NCBI GenBank assembly: GCA_029778535.1
Contig: JAKOQB010000012.1
Location: 1-54,942 of the forward strand
Length of the DNA stretch: 54,942 nt
Direction: 5' to 3'
Source: Pseudomonadota bacterium
GTDB lineage: Bacteria > Pseudomonadota > Gammaproteobacteria > Burkholderiales > Burkholderiaceae_F
Below are positions 1-9,906 of the stretch, piece by piece. The notes under the pieces are model-generated. The model saw only the letters and a program-made list of their open reading frames with translations. It made no database searches and was not told the origin of the DNA. Position 1 is the first letter of the stretch, and every line of letters starts with the position of its first letter. Both the position numbers and the translations under genes were made by a program.

Positions 1-1
1 C

Positions 2-1612
2 CTGAAGGTCGTCAACGACACCGCGGTCGCGGTCAACCAGGGCGGCAAGCGCAAGGGCGCGGTGTGCTGCTATCTGGAAACCTGGCATCTCGACATCGAG
101 GAGTTCCTCGAGCTGCGCAAGAACACCGGCGACGATCGCCGCCGCACGCACGACATGAACACCGCGAACTGGATTCCGGACCTGTTCATGAGGCGGGTGA
201 TGGAGGGCGGCGACTGGACGCTGTTCTCGCCCAGCGACTGCCCCGACCTGCACGACAAGTGCGGCCGCGCATTCGAGGAAGCGTACCTGCGCTACGAGGA
301 CCGTGCCGCGCGCGGGGAGATCAAGCTCCATAAGAAGATCCCGGCGCAGCAGCTCTGGCGCAAGATGTTGTCGATGCTGTTCGAGACCGGGCATCCGTGG
401 ATCACGTTCAAGGACGCCTGCAACCTTCGCAGTCCGCAGCAGCACGTCGGCGTGATTCACAGCTCGAACCTGTGCACCGAGATCACGCTGAACACGTCGG
501 ATTCCGAGATCGCGGTGTGCAACCTCGGGTCGGTCAATCTGCCGGCGCACATGGTCCCCGACGGCGCCGGCGGCTACGTGATCGACCACGCAAAGCTGAA
601 GGCCACGATTGCCACCGCGATGCGGATGCTCGACAACGTGATCGACATCAACTACTACGCGGTGCCAAAGGCGCGCAACTCCAACGTCCGCCATCGCCCG
701 GTCGGCCTCGGCATCATGGGCTTCCAGGACTGCCTGCACCTGATGCGCACGCCGTACGCGTCGAAGGCCGCGGTCGAGTTCGCCGACCGCAGCATGGAGG
801 CGGTCTGCTACTACGCGTACTGGGCTTCGACCGAGCTGGCCGCCGAGCGCGGCCGCTACTCGTCGTTCGCCGGTTCGCTGTGGGATCGCGGCATCCTGCC
901 GCAGGACTCGCTCGCGCTGCTGGCCGAGCAGCGCGGCGGCCATGTGGAGGTGGACGGGTCCGCATCACTGGATTGGGACGCGCTGCGCGCCCGGATCCGG
1001 CAGCACGGGATGCGCAACTCCAACTGCGTGGCGATCGCGCCGACGGCGACGATCTCCAACATCATCGGCGTGGACGCCTGCATCGAGCCGACGTTCCAGA
1101 ACCTGTTCGTCAAGTCCAACCTGTCGGGCGAGTTCACGGTCGTCAACGAGCACCTGGTGCGGGATCTGAAGAAGCTCGGTCTGTGGGACGAGGTGATGGT
1201 CGCCGACCTGAAGTACTTCGATGGCAGCCTGAGCCGGATCGACCGCATCCCGGCCGAGCTGCGGCAACTCTATGCGACCGCTTTCGAAATCGACCCGGTC
1301 TGGCTGATCGAATGCGCCTCGCGCCGCCAGAAATGGATCGATCAGGCGCAGTCGCTCAATATTTATATGGCAGGCGCTTCGGGCAAGAAGCTCGACGAGA
1401 TCTACAAGCTCGCCTGGCAGCGGGGGCTGAAGACCACCTACTACCTGCGCACCATCGGCGCGACCCACGCCGAGAAGTCCACGACCACGCGCGCGGGGCA
1501 GCTCAACGCGGTGCCGTCCGACGGTGGACTCGGCGCCGCCGCAGCGGAGGGCGCGGTCTGCATGCTGAAACCGGGCGACCCGGGCTTCGCCGATTGCGAA
1601 GTGTGCCAATAA
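2..1612 (+). CDS. nrdA: Ribonucleoside-diphosphate reductase, alpha subunit (5'-truncated by window edge)
   Basis: This is the large catalytic subunit of a class I ribonucleotide reductase, which makes deoxyribonucleotides from ribonucleoside diphosphates. The frame is already open at base 2, so the N-terminal part lies outside the window. Recognisable segments are NLCTEITLN and [10 protein letters not shown], which carry the active-site Cys/Glu and partner Cys of the family, the substrate-site stretch [18 protein letters not shown], and [13 protein letters not shown], which holds the Tyr pair for radical transfer. The C-terminus ends in CEVCQ, the mobile Cys pair that thioredoxin or glutaredoxin reduces. 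nrdB follows 20 bp downstream and is surely co-transcribed. The promoter and any NrdR boxes are upstream of the window. Confidence 0.97.
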   Translation: MKVVNDTAVAVNQGGKRKGAVCCYLETWHLDIEEFLELRKNTGDDRRRTHDMNTANWIPDLFMRRVMEGGDWTLFSPSDCPDLHDKCGRAFEEAYLRYEDRAARGEIKLHKKIPAQQLWRKMLSMLFETGHPWITFKDACNLRSPQQHVGVIHSSNLCTEITLNTSDSEIAVCNLGSVNLPAHMVPDGAGGYVIDHAKLKATIATAMRMLDNVIDINYYAVPKARNSNVRHRPVGLGIMGFQDCLHLMRTPYASKAAVEFADRSMEAVCYYAYWASTELAAERGRYSSFAGSLWDRGILPQDSLALLAEQRGGHVEVDGSASLDWDALRARIRQHGMRNSNCVAIAPTATISNIIGVDACIEPTFQNLFVKSNLSGEFTVVNEHLVRDLKKLGLWDEVMVADLKYFDGSLSRIDRIPAELRQLYATAFEIDPVWLIECASRRQKWIDQAQSLNIYMAGASGKKLDEIYKLAWQRGLKTTYYLRTIGATHAEKSTTTRAGQLNAVPSDGGLGAAAAEGAVCMLKPGDPGFADCEVCQ

Positions 1613-1632
1613 CCAGACGAGGGGAACCCGAC

Positions 1633-2742
1633 ATGCTGACCTGGGACGATCGACCCGAAACCGACCTGCGCCTGCAGCCGGTCAAGCCGACGCCGGCCGG
1701 GCTGCCCAGGCGCGCGCCCGACCTGCGCCGGGTGAACGTCGCCGACAAGCGGATCATCAACGGTGCCACCGACGTCAATCAACTGGTGCCGTTCAAGTAC
1801 AAGTGGGCGTGGGAGAAGTACCTGTCCGCCTGCGCCAACCACTGGATGCCGCAGGAAGTGAACATGTCACGCGACATCGCGCTGTGGAAGGACCCCCATG
1901 GCCTGACCGAGGACGAGCGCCGGATCGTCAAGCGCAACCTGGGTTTCTTCGTCACCGCCGACTCGCTCGCCGCCAACAACATCGTGCTCGGCACCTACCG
2001 CCACATCACGGCGCCCGAGTGCCGCCAGTTCCTGCTGCGGCAGGCGTTCGAAGAGGCGATCCATACCCACGCCTACCAGTACATCGTCGAGTCGCTCGGG
2101 CTGGACGAGGGCGAGATCTTCAATGCCTATCACGAGGTTGCGTCGATCCGGGCCAAGGACGAGTTCCTGATCCCGTTCATCGACACCCTGACCGATCCGG
2201 ACTTCCGCACCGGCACGGTCGAGGCCGACCAGAAGCTGCTGAAGTCGCTGATCGTGTTCGCCTGCCTGATGGAGGGGCTGTTCTTCTACGTCGGCTTCGC
2301 GCAGATCCTGGCGCTCGGCCGGCAGAACAAGATGACCGGCGCGGCCGAGCAGTACCAGTACATCCTTCGGGATGAGTCGATGCACTGCAATTTCGGCATC
2401 GACCTCATCAACCAGATCAAGCTGGAGAACCCGCAGCTCTGGACACCGGAGTTCCGCGACGAGATCCGGGCGCTGTTCCAGCGCGCGGTCGAGCTCGAGT
2501 ACGCGTACGCCGAGGACACGATGCCGCGCGGCGTGCTCGGCCTGAATGCGCCGATGTTCAAGGGCTACCTGCGCTACATCGCCAACCGGCGCGCGCAGCA
2601 GATCGGCATCGAGCTGCTCTTCCCCGCGGAGGACAACCCGTTTCCGTGGATGAGCGAGATGATCGATCTGAAGAAGGAACGCAACTTCTTCGAGACGCGC
2701 GTGATCGAATATCAATCGGGCGGCGCGCTGTCATGGGAGTGA
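1633..2742 (+). CDS. nrdB: Ribonucleoside-diphosphate reductase, beta subunit
   Basis: This 369-aa protein is the radical-generating subunit of class I ribonucleotide reductase. The di-iron ligands can be placed at D110, E141, H144, E214, E248 and H251. Y148 stands four residues after H144, exactly where the stable tyrosyl radical sits in E. coli NrdB, so this looks like a class Ia (Tyr-radical) enzyme. The same frame stays open far upstream inside nrdA. I chose the ATG 20 bp after the nrdA stop, preceded by a purine-rich GAGGGGAA, because everything before it is nrdA shadow. The C-terminus ends ALSWE and would dock into NrdA. A gene-free spacer of about 570 bp follows. Confidence 0.97.
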   Translation: MLTWDDRPETDLRLQPVKPTPAGLPRRAPDLRRVNVADKRIINGATDVNQLVPFKYKWAWEKYLSACANHWMPQEVNMSRDIALWKDPHGLTEDERRIVKRNLGFFVTADSLAANNIVLGTYRHITAPECRQFLLRQAFEEAIHTHAYQYIVESLGLDEGEIFNAYHEVASIRAKDEFLIPFIDTLTDPDFRTGTVEADQKLLKSLIVFACLMEGLFFYVGFAQILALGRQNKMTGAAEQYQYILRDESMHCNFGIDLINQIKLENPQLWTPEFRDEIRALFQRAVELEYAYAEDTMPRGVLGLNAPMFKGYLRYIANRRAQQIGIELLFPAEDNPFPWMSEMIDLKKERNFFETRVIEYQSGGALSWE

Positions 2743-2802
2743 CGTGCGCGCAAAGAATCGCGCACAACACACAACACAACGCGTGATCATGCGAAAAATT
2801 TC

Positions 2803-2831
2803 TTGCGATCCGAATTGATTGAGAGTAAAAA
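2803..2831 (+). promoter_or_regulatory. Candidate sigma-70 promoter in the nrdB-H1 spacer
   Basis: TTGCGA (2803-2808) and TAAAAA (2826-2831) are separated by 17 bp inside an unusually A+T-rich stretch (about 2780-2900) of this G+C-rich sequence. Each box matches four of six consensus positions. Transcription would start near 2838 and run towards the terminator at 3031-3058 and the H1-like gene at 3314. The call is made by eye and is modest. Confidence 0.4.
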
Positions 2832-3030
2832 GCGACCTCAGTTTGGTTGCTCGATCAGTGCTTCTAACAAACACGGTCGATCGCTGAATTGAACACAGAC
2901 AGTCATAGTTCAAGGTTCATCGTCAGAGACAGCAGACGAGTCGACAGCAGGACGCAAGAGTCTTGTGGAGTCGCTCCCTCTGCAAAAGCCCGGGCTCCCC
3001 GGCAGCAGCTTTCCCGCCCCAGTTCACTCG

Positions 3031-3058
3031 ACGCCGGTTTCCCGCCGGCGTTTTCGTT
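3031..3058 (+). terminator. Intrinsic terminator-like hairpin
   Basis: ACGCCGG (3031-3037), a seven-base loop and CCGGCGT (3045-3051) form a perfect 7-bp stem followed by TTTCGTTT. It lies inside the nrdB-H1 spacer, about 255 bp before the H1-like start, so it ends either nrdB read-through or a short independent transcript. Confidence 0.7.
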
Positions 3059-3313
3059 TGCCGCCACCGGCGGCTTCTTCGCATTTCGCCTGCTCCGCCG
3101 CCTCGGCGCCGAAGCGAGCGTCACCGGATTCATCAGCGTCAGCGGTCAGTGCGCTGCCCGTTCCGCGCTCTTCTCGGATCTGCGCCTCAAACGCACTTCT
3201 GGGGTTGTCGCGGCGACAGAGCATCTGCGTGCGCCGATGAATAGCCCGAACGATCCGTCCGGGTCGCGCGGGTTTCATCCTCAACCACTCTGACTGACCT
3301 AAAGGAGCATCAA

Positions 3314-3673
3314 ATGGCAACAGCCAAGAAAGCTGCGAAGAAAACCGCGAAGAAAGCCGCCAAGAAAAAAACCGCCAAGAAAAAGACGGCGAAGAAGAAG
3401 ACTGCCAAGAAAGCGGCAAAAAAGAAGACTGCAAAAAAGGCCGCTAAGAAAGCGGCAAAAAAAAAAGTAGCTAAGAAAAAACCAGCGAAGAAGGCCGCCA
3501 AGAAGAAGGCGGCCAAAAAGCCGGCTCCAAAGAAGGCTGCTGCGCCCAAGACTCAACCGGCAGCAGCCCCGGCTCCGGCGGCGGCGACGCCGTCGACCGC
3601 GGCGGCTCCGGGCGCGAAGACCGCGCTTAATCCCGCAGCGGCATGGCCCTTCCCGACGGGCAGCCGGCCATAA
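3314..3673 (+). CDS. Histone H1-like Lys/Ala-rich DNA-binding protein
   Basis: The 119-aa product is almost entirely Lys and Ala: repeated KKTAKKA/AAKK units fill residues 4-77, followed by a Pro/Ala-rich tail (about residues 78-119). This resembles the eukaryote-H1-like nucleoid proteins of Bordetella and Burkholderia (BpH1 or HctB type), which bind DNA non-specifically. There is no globular domain. A strong AAAGGAG site (3301-3307) sits 6 bp before the ATG, and a strong terminator follows at 3692, so the gene is probably well expressed and monocistronic. The run of AAG/AAA codons makes the gene locally A-rich against its neighbours. Such simple repeats change length readily between strains. 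Confidence 0.88.
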   Translation: MATAKKAAKKTAKKAAKKKTAKKKTAKKKTAKKAAKKKTAKKAAKKAAKKKVAKKKPAKKAAKKKAAKKPAPKKAAAPKTQPAAAPAPAAATPSTAAAPGAKTALNPAAAWPFPTGSRP

Positions 3674-3691
3674 CGCTTCGCACGCAAACTC

Positions 3692-3720
3692 GGGCGCTGA
3701 GACTCTCAGCGCCCTTTTTT
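3692..3720 (+). terminator. Strong rho-independent terminator after the H1-like gene
   Basis: GGGCGCTGAG (3692-3701) and CTCAGCGCCC (3705-3714) form a perfect 10-bp stem with a three-base loop, followed by six T residues. It lies 18 bp after the H1-like stop. Confidence 0.93.
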
Positions 3721-3746
3721 CTTCCGGGCATTCCGCGGTGGCTGGC

Positions 3747-3752
3747 TAAAAT
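3747..3752 (+). promoter_or_regulatory. Candidate -10 box for yggT
   Basis: TAAAAT followed by CG lies 30 bp before the yggT ATG and just after a terminator. No clear -35 is seen. The same TANAATCG pattern recurs before other plus-strand genes here. Confidence 0.4.
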
Positions 3753-3782
3753 CGACCGCTCCATGTCGCGGCGGGCCGAAGA

Positions 3783-4331
3783 ATGCTCTTCATAGAAATC
3801 GCGCGGATGCTGATCGAGACAGCTGCGGCGCTGCTCGGTGTGACCCTGCTGCTGCGTGCCTACATGATCTGGCTTGGAATGCCGTCGCGCAACCCGCTGG
3901 CGCAATTCGTTCTGGCGCTCACCGACTGGATGGTCGTGCCGCTGCGCCGGATCGTGCCGGCTTTCGGCCGCATCGATTCCGCCTCGCTGGTCGGCGCCTA
4001 TCTGGTCGCCGTGCTGCAACTGGTGCTGATCTTCCTTCTGATCGGCGCGGGCGTGGCCGACTGGCCGTGGGCGAAGGTACTGCTGGTCTCACTGGCGCAG
4101 CTGCTGCGCTGGGCGTTGTATCTGGTGATGTGGCTGACGATCATCCACGTGATCCTGAGTTGGGTGAACCCGTACGCGCCGGTGGCGCCCGCGTTGTCGA
4201 TGCTGGTCCGCCCGTTCCTCGCCCCGTTTCAGCGGATCATTCCGACGGTCGGCGGCGTCGACCTGTCGCCGGTTCTGCTGATCGTGATCGTCAACGTGCT
4301 GTTGCTGGTGTTCGCGAACGCGGGAATATAG
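3783..4331 (+). CDS. YggT family integral membrane protein
   Basis: This 182-aa, strongly hydrophobic protein contains two YGGT-type repeats, one from about residue 15 to 75 and one from about 105 to 180. Each has a transmembrane helix ending in a short amphipathic stretch (WMVVPLRRIVPAFG and LAPFQRIIPTVGG). The family is found in bacterial and plastid membranes, with suggested roles in osmotic tolerance, septum placement or cofactor assembly. No enzymatic function is established. It starts 30 bp after a candidate -10 box. It converges on the lipoprotein gene at 4378, with a hairpin in the 46-bp gap. Confidence 0.88.
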   Translation: MLFIEIARMLIETAAALLGVTLLLRAYMIWLGMPSRNPLAQFVLALTDWMVVPLRRIVPAFGRIDSASLVGAYLVAVLQLVLIFLLIGAGVADWPWAKVLLVSLAQLLRWALYLVMWLTIIHVILSWVNPYAPVAPALSMLVRPFLAPFQRIIPTVGGVDLSPVLLIVIVNVLLLVFANAGI

Positions 4332-4341
4332 GGAACGCGAA

Positions 4342-4377
4342 CCGGGCAGCCTGGCGGCTGCCCGGACTTCTCTTTAC
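4342..4377. terminator. Hairpin between convergent yggT and lipoprotein genes
   Basis: CCGGGCAGCC (4342-4351) and GGCTGCCCGG (4356-4365) form a perfect 10-bp stem with a four-base loop. On the plus strand it is followed by the pyrimidine-rich ACTTCTCTTTACTT. It probably terminates yggT and, less well, the convergent gene. Confidence 0.7.
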
Positions 4378-4854
4378 TTAACGTGTTACCCGGGTGACGC
4401 CGCCCTCGCTGAGCAGGCGCACCCGATCGCCGGGCTTGAACTGCTGGCCGTCGATCTCCTGCACGATCGCGCGCAGTTCGCCGTTGTCCAGCCGCACCGT
4501 GATCTCCACGCCCGGGACCTTCGACGACTGGTTCTCGATCGCCTGCCCGACGATGCCGCCGGCCACCGCACCGGCGACCGCGCCGATCACCGAGCCTTTG
4601 CCTTGGCCGACGCTGCTGCCGGCAACGCCGCCCACGATCGCGCCGGCGCCGGTGCCCACACCGGTCTGGCCGCGATCGATGGTGACCTCGCGCACGCTTT
4701 CGACCGTCGCCATGCGCACCGTCTGCTCGCGCTGGGCTTCGCCAGCGCGATAGACGCTGGCCGAGCGTTGCTGCGTCGCGCAGCCGGTCACGGCGAAAAT
4801 CGCGAGCGCGGCGACGCCGAGCGCCAGCCGCGACGCACTCCGACCTGCATTCAT
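4378..4854 (-). CDS. Glycine-zipper outer-membrane lipoprotein (SlyB/17-kDa antigen type)
   Basis: A 158-aa exported lipoprotein. The signal peptide ends in the lipobox VTGC, with Cys25 as the lipidated residue. Residues about 65-105 are a Gly/Ala-rich glycine zipper (GTGAGAIVGGVAG, then GAVAGAVAGGIVG) that inserts in or packs against the membrane. The C-terminal domain is a small beta fold (VEITVRLDNGELRAIVQ). SlyB-type proteins help keep outer-membrane integrity and are often under PhoP or stress control, which I cannot see here. A TAAACT box on the minus strand (4917-4922) could be its -10. It lies downstream of the PfkB kinase with a 114-bp gap, so it may be transcribed separately. Confidence 0.85.
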   Translation of the reverse strand: MNAGRSASRLALGVAALAIFAVTGCATQQRSASVYRAGEAQREQTVRMATVESVREVTIDRGQTGVGTGAGAIVGGVAGSSVGQGKGSVIGAVAGAVAGGIVGQAIENQSSKVPGVEITVRLDNGELRAIVQEIDGQQFKPGDRVRLLSEGGVTRVTR

Positions 4855-4968
4855 TCCTTCCTCCTGGATTGATCCGTTCCGCGGTTCGACCGCGCGCGGC
4901 GGCCACCGTTCGCCGCAGTTTAGCGAGCGCGCTTCGGGCGGACGTGTCAGCTTGTTACGGACTTCGGA

Positions 4969-5904
4969 CTACCACGGCCGATAGCCGAACGCCTGCGCAA
5001 AGCGATCGGCGATCAGCGTGCGGTCGCCGCTATGGTTCTGCGCGCCGCCGAACTCGATCTTCAACGTTCCCATCACCGCGGCGAGCCGGCCGGTGGTCTG
5101 CCAATCCATGCCGTGCTCGATGCCGTACAGGAGGCCGGCGCGATACGCGTCGCCGCAGCCCGTCGGATCGGTGACCGCGCGTGGCGGCACCACCGGAATC
5201 TCGAACCGTTGGCCGTCGGCATGGATCTCCGAGCCCTTGCCGCCGCGCGTGACGATCAGCGCCTTGACCTTGCGCGCGAGCGCGCCTGCTTCCATTCCGG
5301 TGCGTTCGATCAGCAGCTTCGCCTCGTAGTCGTTGACGGCGACGTAGTGGGCGCGCGCGATGAATCGCTTCAGCTCGTCGCCGTCGAACATCGGCAGTCC
5401 CTGGCCGGGATCGAACACGAACGGCACGCCGTGGTCGGCGAACTGCTGCGCGTGCTGCAGCATGCCGTCGCGGCCGTCGGGCGCGATGATGCCGAGCCGG
5501 ATCTCGCCCGCGCCGGGCACCGCGTTCAGATGCGAATGCGACATCGCGCCGGGATGGAACGCGGTGATCTGGTTGTCGTCCAGATCGGTCGTGATGAAGG
5601 CCTGCGCGGTGAAGGTGCCGGGCACGTGGCGCACGTGGCGCCGGTCGATGCCGAGCGCGTCGAGCCGATCGAGGTACGGCTGCGCATCGTCGCCGACGGT
5701 GGCCATCGGCAGCGGCGCGCCGCCGAGCATCTTCAGGCTGTAGGCGATGTTGCCCGCGCAGCCGCCGAACTCGCGCCGCATCTGCGGCACCAGGAACGCG
5801 ACGTTCAGGATGTGCACCTGGTTGGGAAGGATGTGGTCCTTGAACCGCCCTTCGAACACCATGATGGAGTCGTACGCGATCGAGCCGCAGATCAGAGTCG
5901 CCAT
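4969..5904 (-). CDS. PfkB-family nucleoside/adenosine kinase-like sugar kinase
   Basis: A 311-aa kinase of the PfkB (ribokinase) superfamily. The N-terminal GG signature is at residues 47-52 (GGCAGN). The C-terminal signature DPTGCGD is at 246-252, with Asp252 as the catalytic base and the GCGD loop forming the anion hole. The region FVFDPGQGLPMFDGDEL and this gene neighbourhood resemble the broad-specificity nucleoside kinase known from Burkholderia, so phosphorylation of adenosine, inosine or guanosine is the likeliest role. Sugar specificity cannot be read from motifs alone. It starts 7 bp after the DUF3426 gene and so ends the acc operon. The short length fits the family. Confidence 0.85.
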   Translation of the reverse strand: MATLICGSIAYDSIMVFEGRFKDHILPNQVHILNVAFLVPQMRREFGGCAGNIAYSLKMLGGAPLPMATVGDDAQPYLDRLDALGIDRRHVRHVPGTFTAQAFITTDLDDNQITAFHPGAMSHSHLNAVPGAGEIRLGIIAPDGRDGMLQHAQQFADHGVPFVFDPGQGLPMFDGDELKRFIARAHYVAVNDYEAKLLIERTGMEAGALARKVKALIVTRGGKGSEIHADGQRFEIPVVPPRAVTDPTGCGDAYRAGLLYGIEHGMDWQTTGRLAAVMGTLKIEFGGAQNHSGDRTLIADRFAQAFGYRPW

Positions 5905-5911
5905 GGAATGC

Positions 5912-6988
5912 CTATGGATAGAAGGGATAGACGACGAAGCCCGCGACGTTCAGCCCGCGCGCTTCGAACGTGATTCGTACCGTCATGTCGGCGCCGGCCT
6001 GCAGACCTTCGGCGATCCGCGCCGCCGCCTCGTTCCGGCCGAGATACTCGACCGGTCCAAAGATCCGGCGCGCGACCGCGCGGTTCTGCGTATCGGTCAG
6101 CGTCACCTCGAGCGCGGGCAGCGCCAGCGTGACCGCCGCGCGGTTGCGCACGACCGCGGTCAGATCGAGCGCGCTGGTACCGGGCAGCGACTGCAGTTCG
6201 CTGCCCACGACCGCGAGCAGTTCGCCGTGCATCGGCCAGCCGACGGTGCAACGCAGGTTCTGGCACAGGCTGACCAGGGCCGGCCGCGCGGCGGGCCATT
6301 GCGCGCCGATCTCGGTGCGGAACAACAGCGTCAGTTGCAGCGCGAGCGCGAGCGCCGCAAACACCGAGCCCGCCGCGTAGGCGATTGCCGCAGCGCGGCG
6401 GCGTGGCGCGCTCGCCGCATGCAGGAAGGCCGGCTCGGCGTCGGCGGCTGCGGCTTCCGCATCGCCCGTGAGCGGAGCAAAGGTCGATTCGCTGATCGTC
6501 GCGCCCGCATCTGTCGTTGTCGTCGCGCCGTTGCCGGTGTCGCCCAGGCCGGCCGTGTCGGAATCCGCGCCGGCGACCGACGCGGCGGCCGGTTCTTCGC
6601 GCTTCGCGGCCGCGCCCGCTTGCTCCGGTTCGTGGCGCGGACTCGTGACCGGCGGCTCACCCCGTTCCTCGATCGCGACAAAGGGCTTCGCGGCGGTTTC
6701 ACCGAGATCGGCGGCGGCGTGCAGCGACAGCTCGATCGGCACTGCTTCGACGGGAGGGGTCGTCTCCGGAACCGGCGCGGCCGGCGGCGGGGTCGGCGCC
6801 TCGGGTTCCGGAGGCGCCGGCGCGACCGCGGGTCGCACCGACGCATCATCGAGATAGCTCAACGTGCCGATCGCGTCGAAGACATGCCCGCACGCGCCGC
6901 AGCGAACCAGTCCCGCACGCAGCTTCAACTGGTCCGCGACGACGCGAAACAGCGCGTGGCAACTTGGGCAGCGGGTCGCGAGCGCCAT
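5912..6988 (-). CDS. Zinc-ribbon and DUF3426 domain membrane protein
   Basis: A 358-aa protein with an N-terminal MJ0042-type zinc finger. C7-x2-C10 and C30-x2-C33 are the metal ligands. A long Pro/Ala/Glu-rich, low-complexity linker (about 50-195) follows, then one transmembrane helix (about 199-223) after the RRR stop, and a C-terminal DUF3426 domain (about 225-350) that would face the periplasm. The start falls 8 bp after prmA. This domain order next to accBC-prmA is a standard betaproteobacterial arrangement, but the function is unknown. The linker composition is typical of fast-evolving spacers. Confidence 0.85.
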   Translation of the reverse strand: MALATRCPSCHALFRVVADQLKLRAGLVRCGACGHVFDAIGTLSYLDDASVRPAVAPAPPEPEAPTPPPAAPVPETTPPVEAVPIELSLHAAADLGETAAKPFVAIEERGEPPVTSPRHEPEQAGAAAKREEPAAASVAGADSDTAGLGDTGNGATTTTDAGATISESTFAPLTGDAEAAAADAEPAFLHAASAPRRRAAAIAYAAGSVFAALALALQLTLLFRTEIGAQWPAARPALVSLCQNLRCTVGWPMHGELLAVVGSELQSLPGTSALDLTAVVRNRAAVTLALPALEVTLTDTQNRAVARRIFGPVEYLGRNEAAARIAEGLQAGADMTVRITFEARGLNVAGFVVYPFYP

Positions 6989-6996
6989 CGCCGCGA

Positions 6997-7905
6997 TCAG
7001 CGCGCCGGCGCGCGCGCGCCGACGATGCAGGACCAGCCGTCTTCGCTGCGCCAGACCTCGAGCGCGAGGTCGCGGCTCAGACGCGCATAGGTGTCGATCA
7101 CCTGCCGCGCCTGCCGCTCGAGGATGCCGGACAGCACGACACGCCCGCCGGCCGCGAGCCGCGCGACCAGCGCCGGCGCCAGGATCAACAGGGGATTGGC
7201 CAGGATGTTGGCGAGGATCACGTCGTACTCACCGCTGCCGAGTTCCTGCGGAGCAGTGTAGCGGGCGGCGACCCGATTGATCTCGCTGTTCGCACGGGCC
7301 GCCGCGAGCGCCTGCGGATCGATGTCGGTGCCGACGACCTCGCGCGCGCCGAGCTTCGCGGCGGCGATGGCCAGGATGCCGGACCCGCAACCGTAGTCAA
7401 GCACGCGCGCGTTCGCGAGCTCGGCCTGCTCGAGCCAGGAAAGGCACAGCCGCGTGGTCGGATGCGTGCCGGTGCCGAACGCCACGCCCGGATCGAGGCG
7501 GATGTTGATCGCGTTCGGATCGGGCGGCTCGTGCCAGGTCGGCACGATCCAAAGCCGCGCGCTGATCCGCGTCGGCGCGAACTGCGCCTGCGTTCGCCGC
7601 ACCCAGTCGGCGTCGCCGAACTCGCGCGTGGCGACGATCGCCGGCGCTGCGCGGCCGATCGCCGCGGCGGCGGTGGCGAGCAACGCCTGCGCATCGGCCG
7701 CCGCATCGACCATGAAGATCAACCGGTTTCTGCGCCACCCGGGCCGCGCCGGTTCGAATCCCGGCTCGCCGAACAGCGGCTGCTCGGTTTCCAGGTCGGC
7801 GTCGGCGTCCTCGACCGCGACCGACAACGCACCGGCGTCGAGCAGCGCGTCGGACAGCGCATCGACGCAGTCCTCGTCGACGATGACCACCGCTTCGCGC
7901 TGCAC
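6997..7905 (-). CDS. prmA: Ribosomal protein L11 methyltransferase
   Basis: PrmA uses S-adenosylmethionine to trimethylate lysines and the N-terminus of ribosomal protein L11. The SAM-binding motif VLDYGCGSGILA is at residues 168-179, preceded by the L11-recognition domain with WVRRTQAQF (101-109) and the family hallmark DPGVAFGTGTHPTT (138-151). The later NILANPL matches the catalytic loop. I kept the GTG start because it aligns with the N-terminus of known PrmA proteins (about 14 residues before ALSDAL) and no better start exists before the accC stop 20 bp upstream. It belongs to the accB-accC-prmA series on the minus strand. Confidence 0.95.
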   Translation of the reverse strand: MQREAVVIVDEDCVDALSDALLDAGALSVAVEDADADLETEQPLFGEPGFEPARPGWRRNRLIFMVDAAADAQALLATAAAAIGRAAPAIVATREFGDADWVRRTQAQFAPTRISARLWIVPTWHEPPDPNAINIRLDPGVAFGTGTHPTTRLCLSWLEQAELANARVLDYGCGSGILAIAAAKLGAREVVGTDIDPQALAAARANSEINRVAARYTAPQELGSGEYDVILANILANPLLILAPALVARLAAGGRVVLSGILERQARQVIDTYARLSRDLALEVWRSEDGWSCIVGARAPAR

Positions 7906-7924
7906 GTCGGCGTCCGGCCAGCGC

Positions 7925-9283
<1,359 letters not shown>

Positions 9284-9287
9284 TCGC

Positions 9288-9749
9288 CTACTCGATCACG
9301 AACAGCGGCTGGCCGTACTCGACGGGTTGGCCGTTCTCGACCAGGCACTCCTTGATGACGCCCGCGACCTCGGCCTCGATCTCGTTCAGCAGCTTCATCG
9401 CTTCGATGATGCACAGCGTGTCGCCGGGCTTCACGGTCTGGCCCACTTCGACGAACGGACTCGCGCCGGGACTCGCCGCCCGGTAGAAGGTGCCCACCAT
9501 CGGCGACTTGACCACATGGCCCTTGAGCGGCTCGGCGGCCGCCGGCGCGGGCGCTGCGGCCGCGGCGGCGGGTAAAGCGGCGACCGGCGCCGGCGCGCTG
9601 ATCACTGCCGGCGATGCCGCGACCGCGATTGGCGGCGGCGGACCGTGCTTGACGATGCGGACCTTGTCCTCGCCTTCCGTGACTTCGATTTCGGAGATGC
9701 CGGATTCGGCGACCAGATCGATCAGCGTCTTGAGCTTGCGAAGATCCAT
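9288..9749 (-). CDS. accB: Biotin carboxyl carrier protein of acetyl-CoA carboxylase
   Basis: AccB carries the biotin that shuttles CO2 from AccC to the carboxyltransferase. The biotinyl domain is C-terminal, with EAMKL placing biotin on Lys119. An Ala/Pro-rich linker (about 37-75) joins it to the N-terminal helix [19 protein letters not shown] start at the ATG giving MDLRKLK because that is the family N-terminus and a GGGAGAG ribosome site lies directly before it. An in-frame GTG 12 bp further up would run through that site. In relatives aroQ commonly sits just upstream; here a TlpA-like gene does. Confidence 0.95.
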   Translation of the reverse strand: MDLRKLKTLIDLVAESGISEIEVTEGEDKVRIVKHGPPPPIAVAASPAVISAPAPVAALPAAAAAAPAPAAAEPLKGHVVKSPMVGTFYRAASPGASPFVEVGQTVKPGDTLCIIEAMKLLNEIEAEVAGVIKECLVENGQPVEYGQPLFVIE

Positions 9750-9906
9750 GCCCTCTCCCACAAACCGGCGGGTTCAGCACGCGCAGTCACTTCGCCCACG
9801 GGATCAAACCAGGTCCGCGTTTCCACGCGCGTTCGCCCGGATTCGCGGTCGTTGTCGTTAAATGCGGGCGGATTGTCCGCGGATCAGCCGCGCTTGTCCA
9901 TTCGGA

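Larger units (their letters stand above)
2743..3313 (+). other. Gene-free spacer: A+T-rich leader with two hairpins
   Basis: No convincing protein gene lies in these 571 bp. The open frames present have unnatural composition and no ribosome site. The first part is A+T-rich with AC-rich runs (around 2761-2781) and a promoter-like pair. It then turns G+C-rich and holds a strong hairpin with a T-tract (3031-3058), immediately followed by a second one (GCCGCC-ACC-GGCGGC, 3060-3074). The layout suits a small RNA or a long attenuated leader of the H1-like gene. Confidence 0.5.

Noticed and set aside
2889..3293. 134-codon frame in the nrdB-H1 spacer
   Set aside because: It runs through a strong terminator hairpin, has no ribosome site and no family character.
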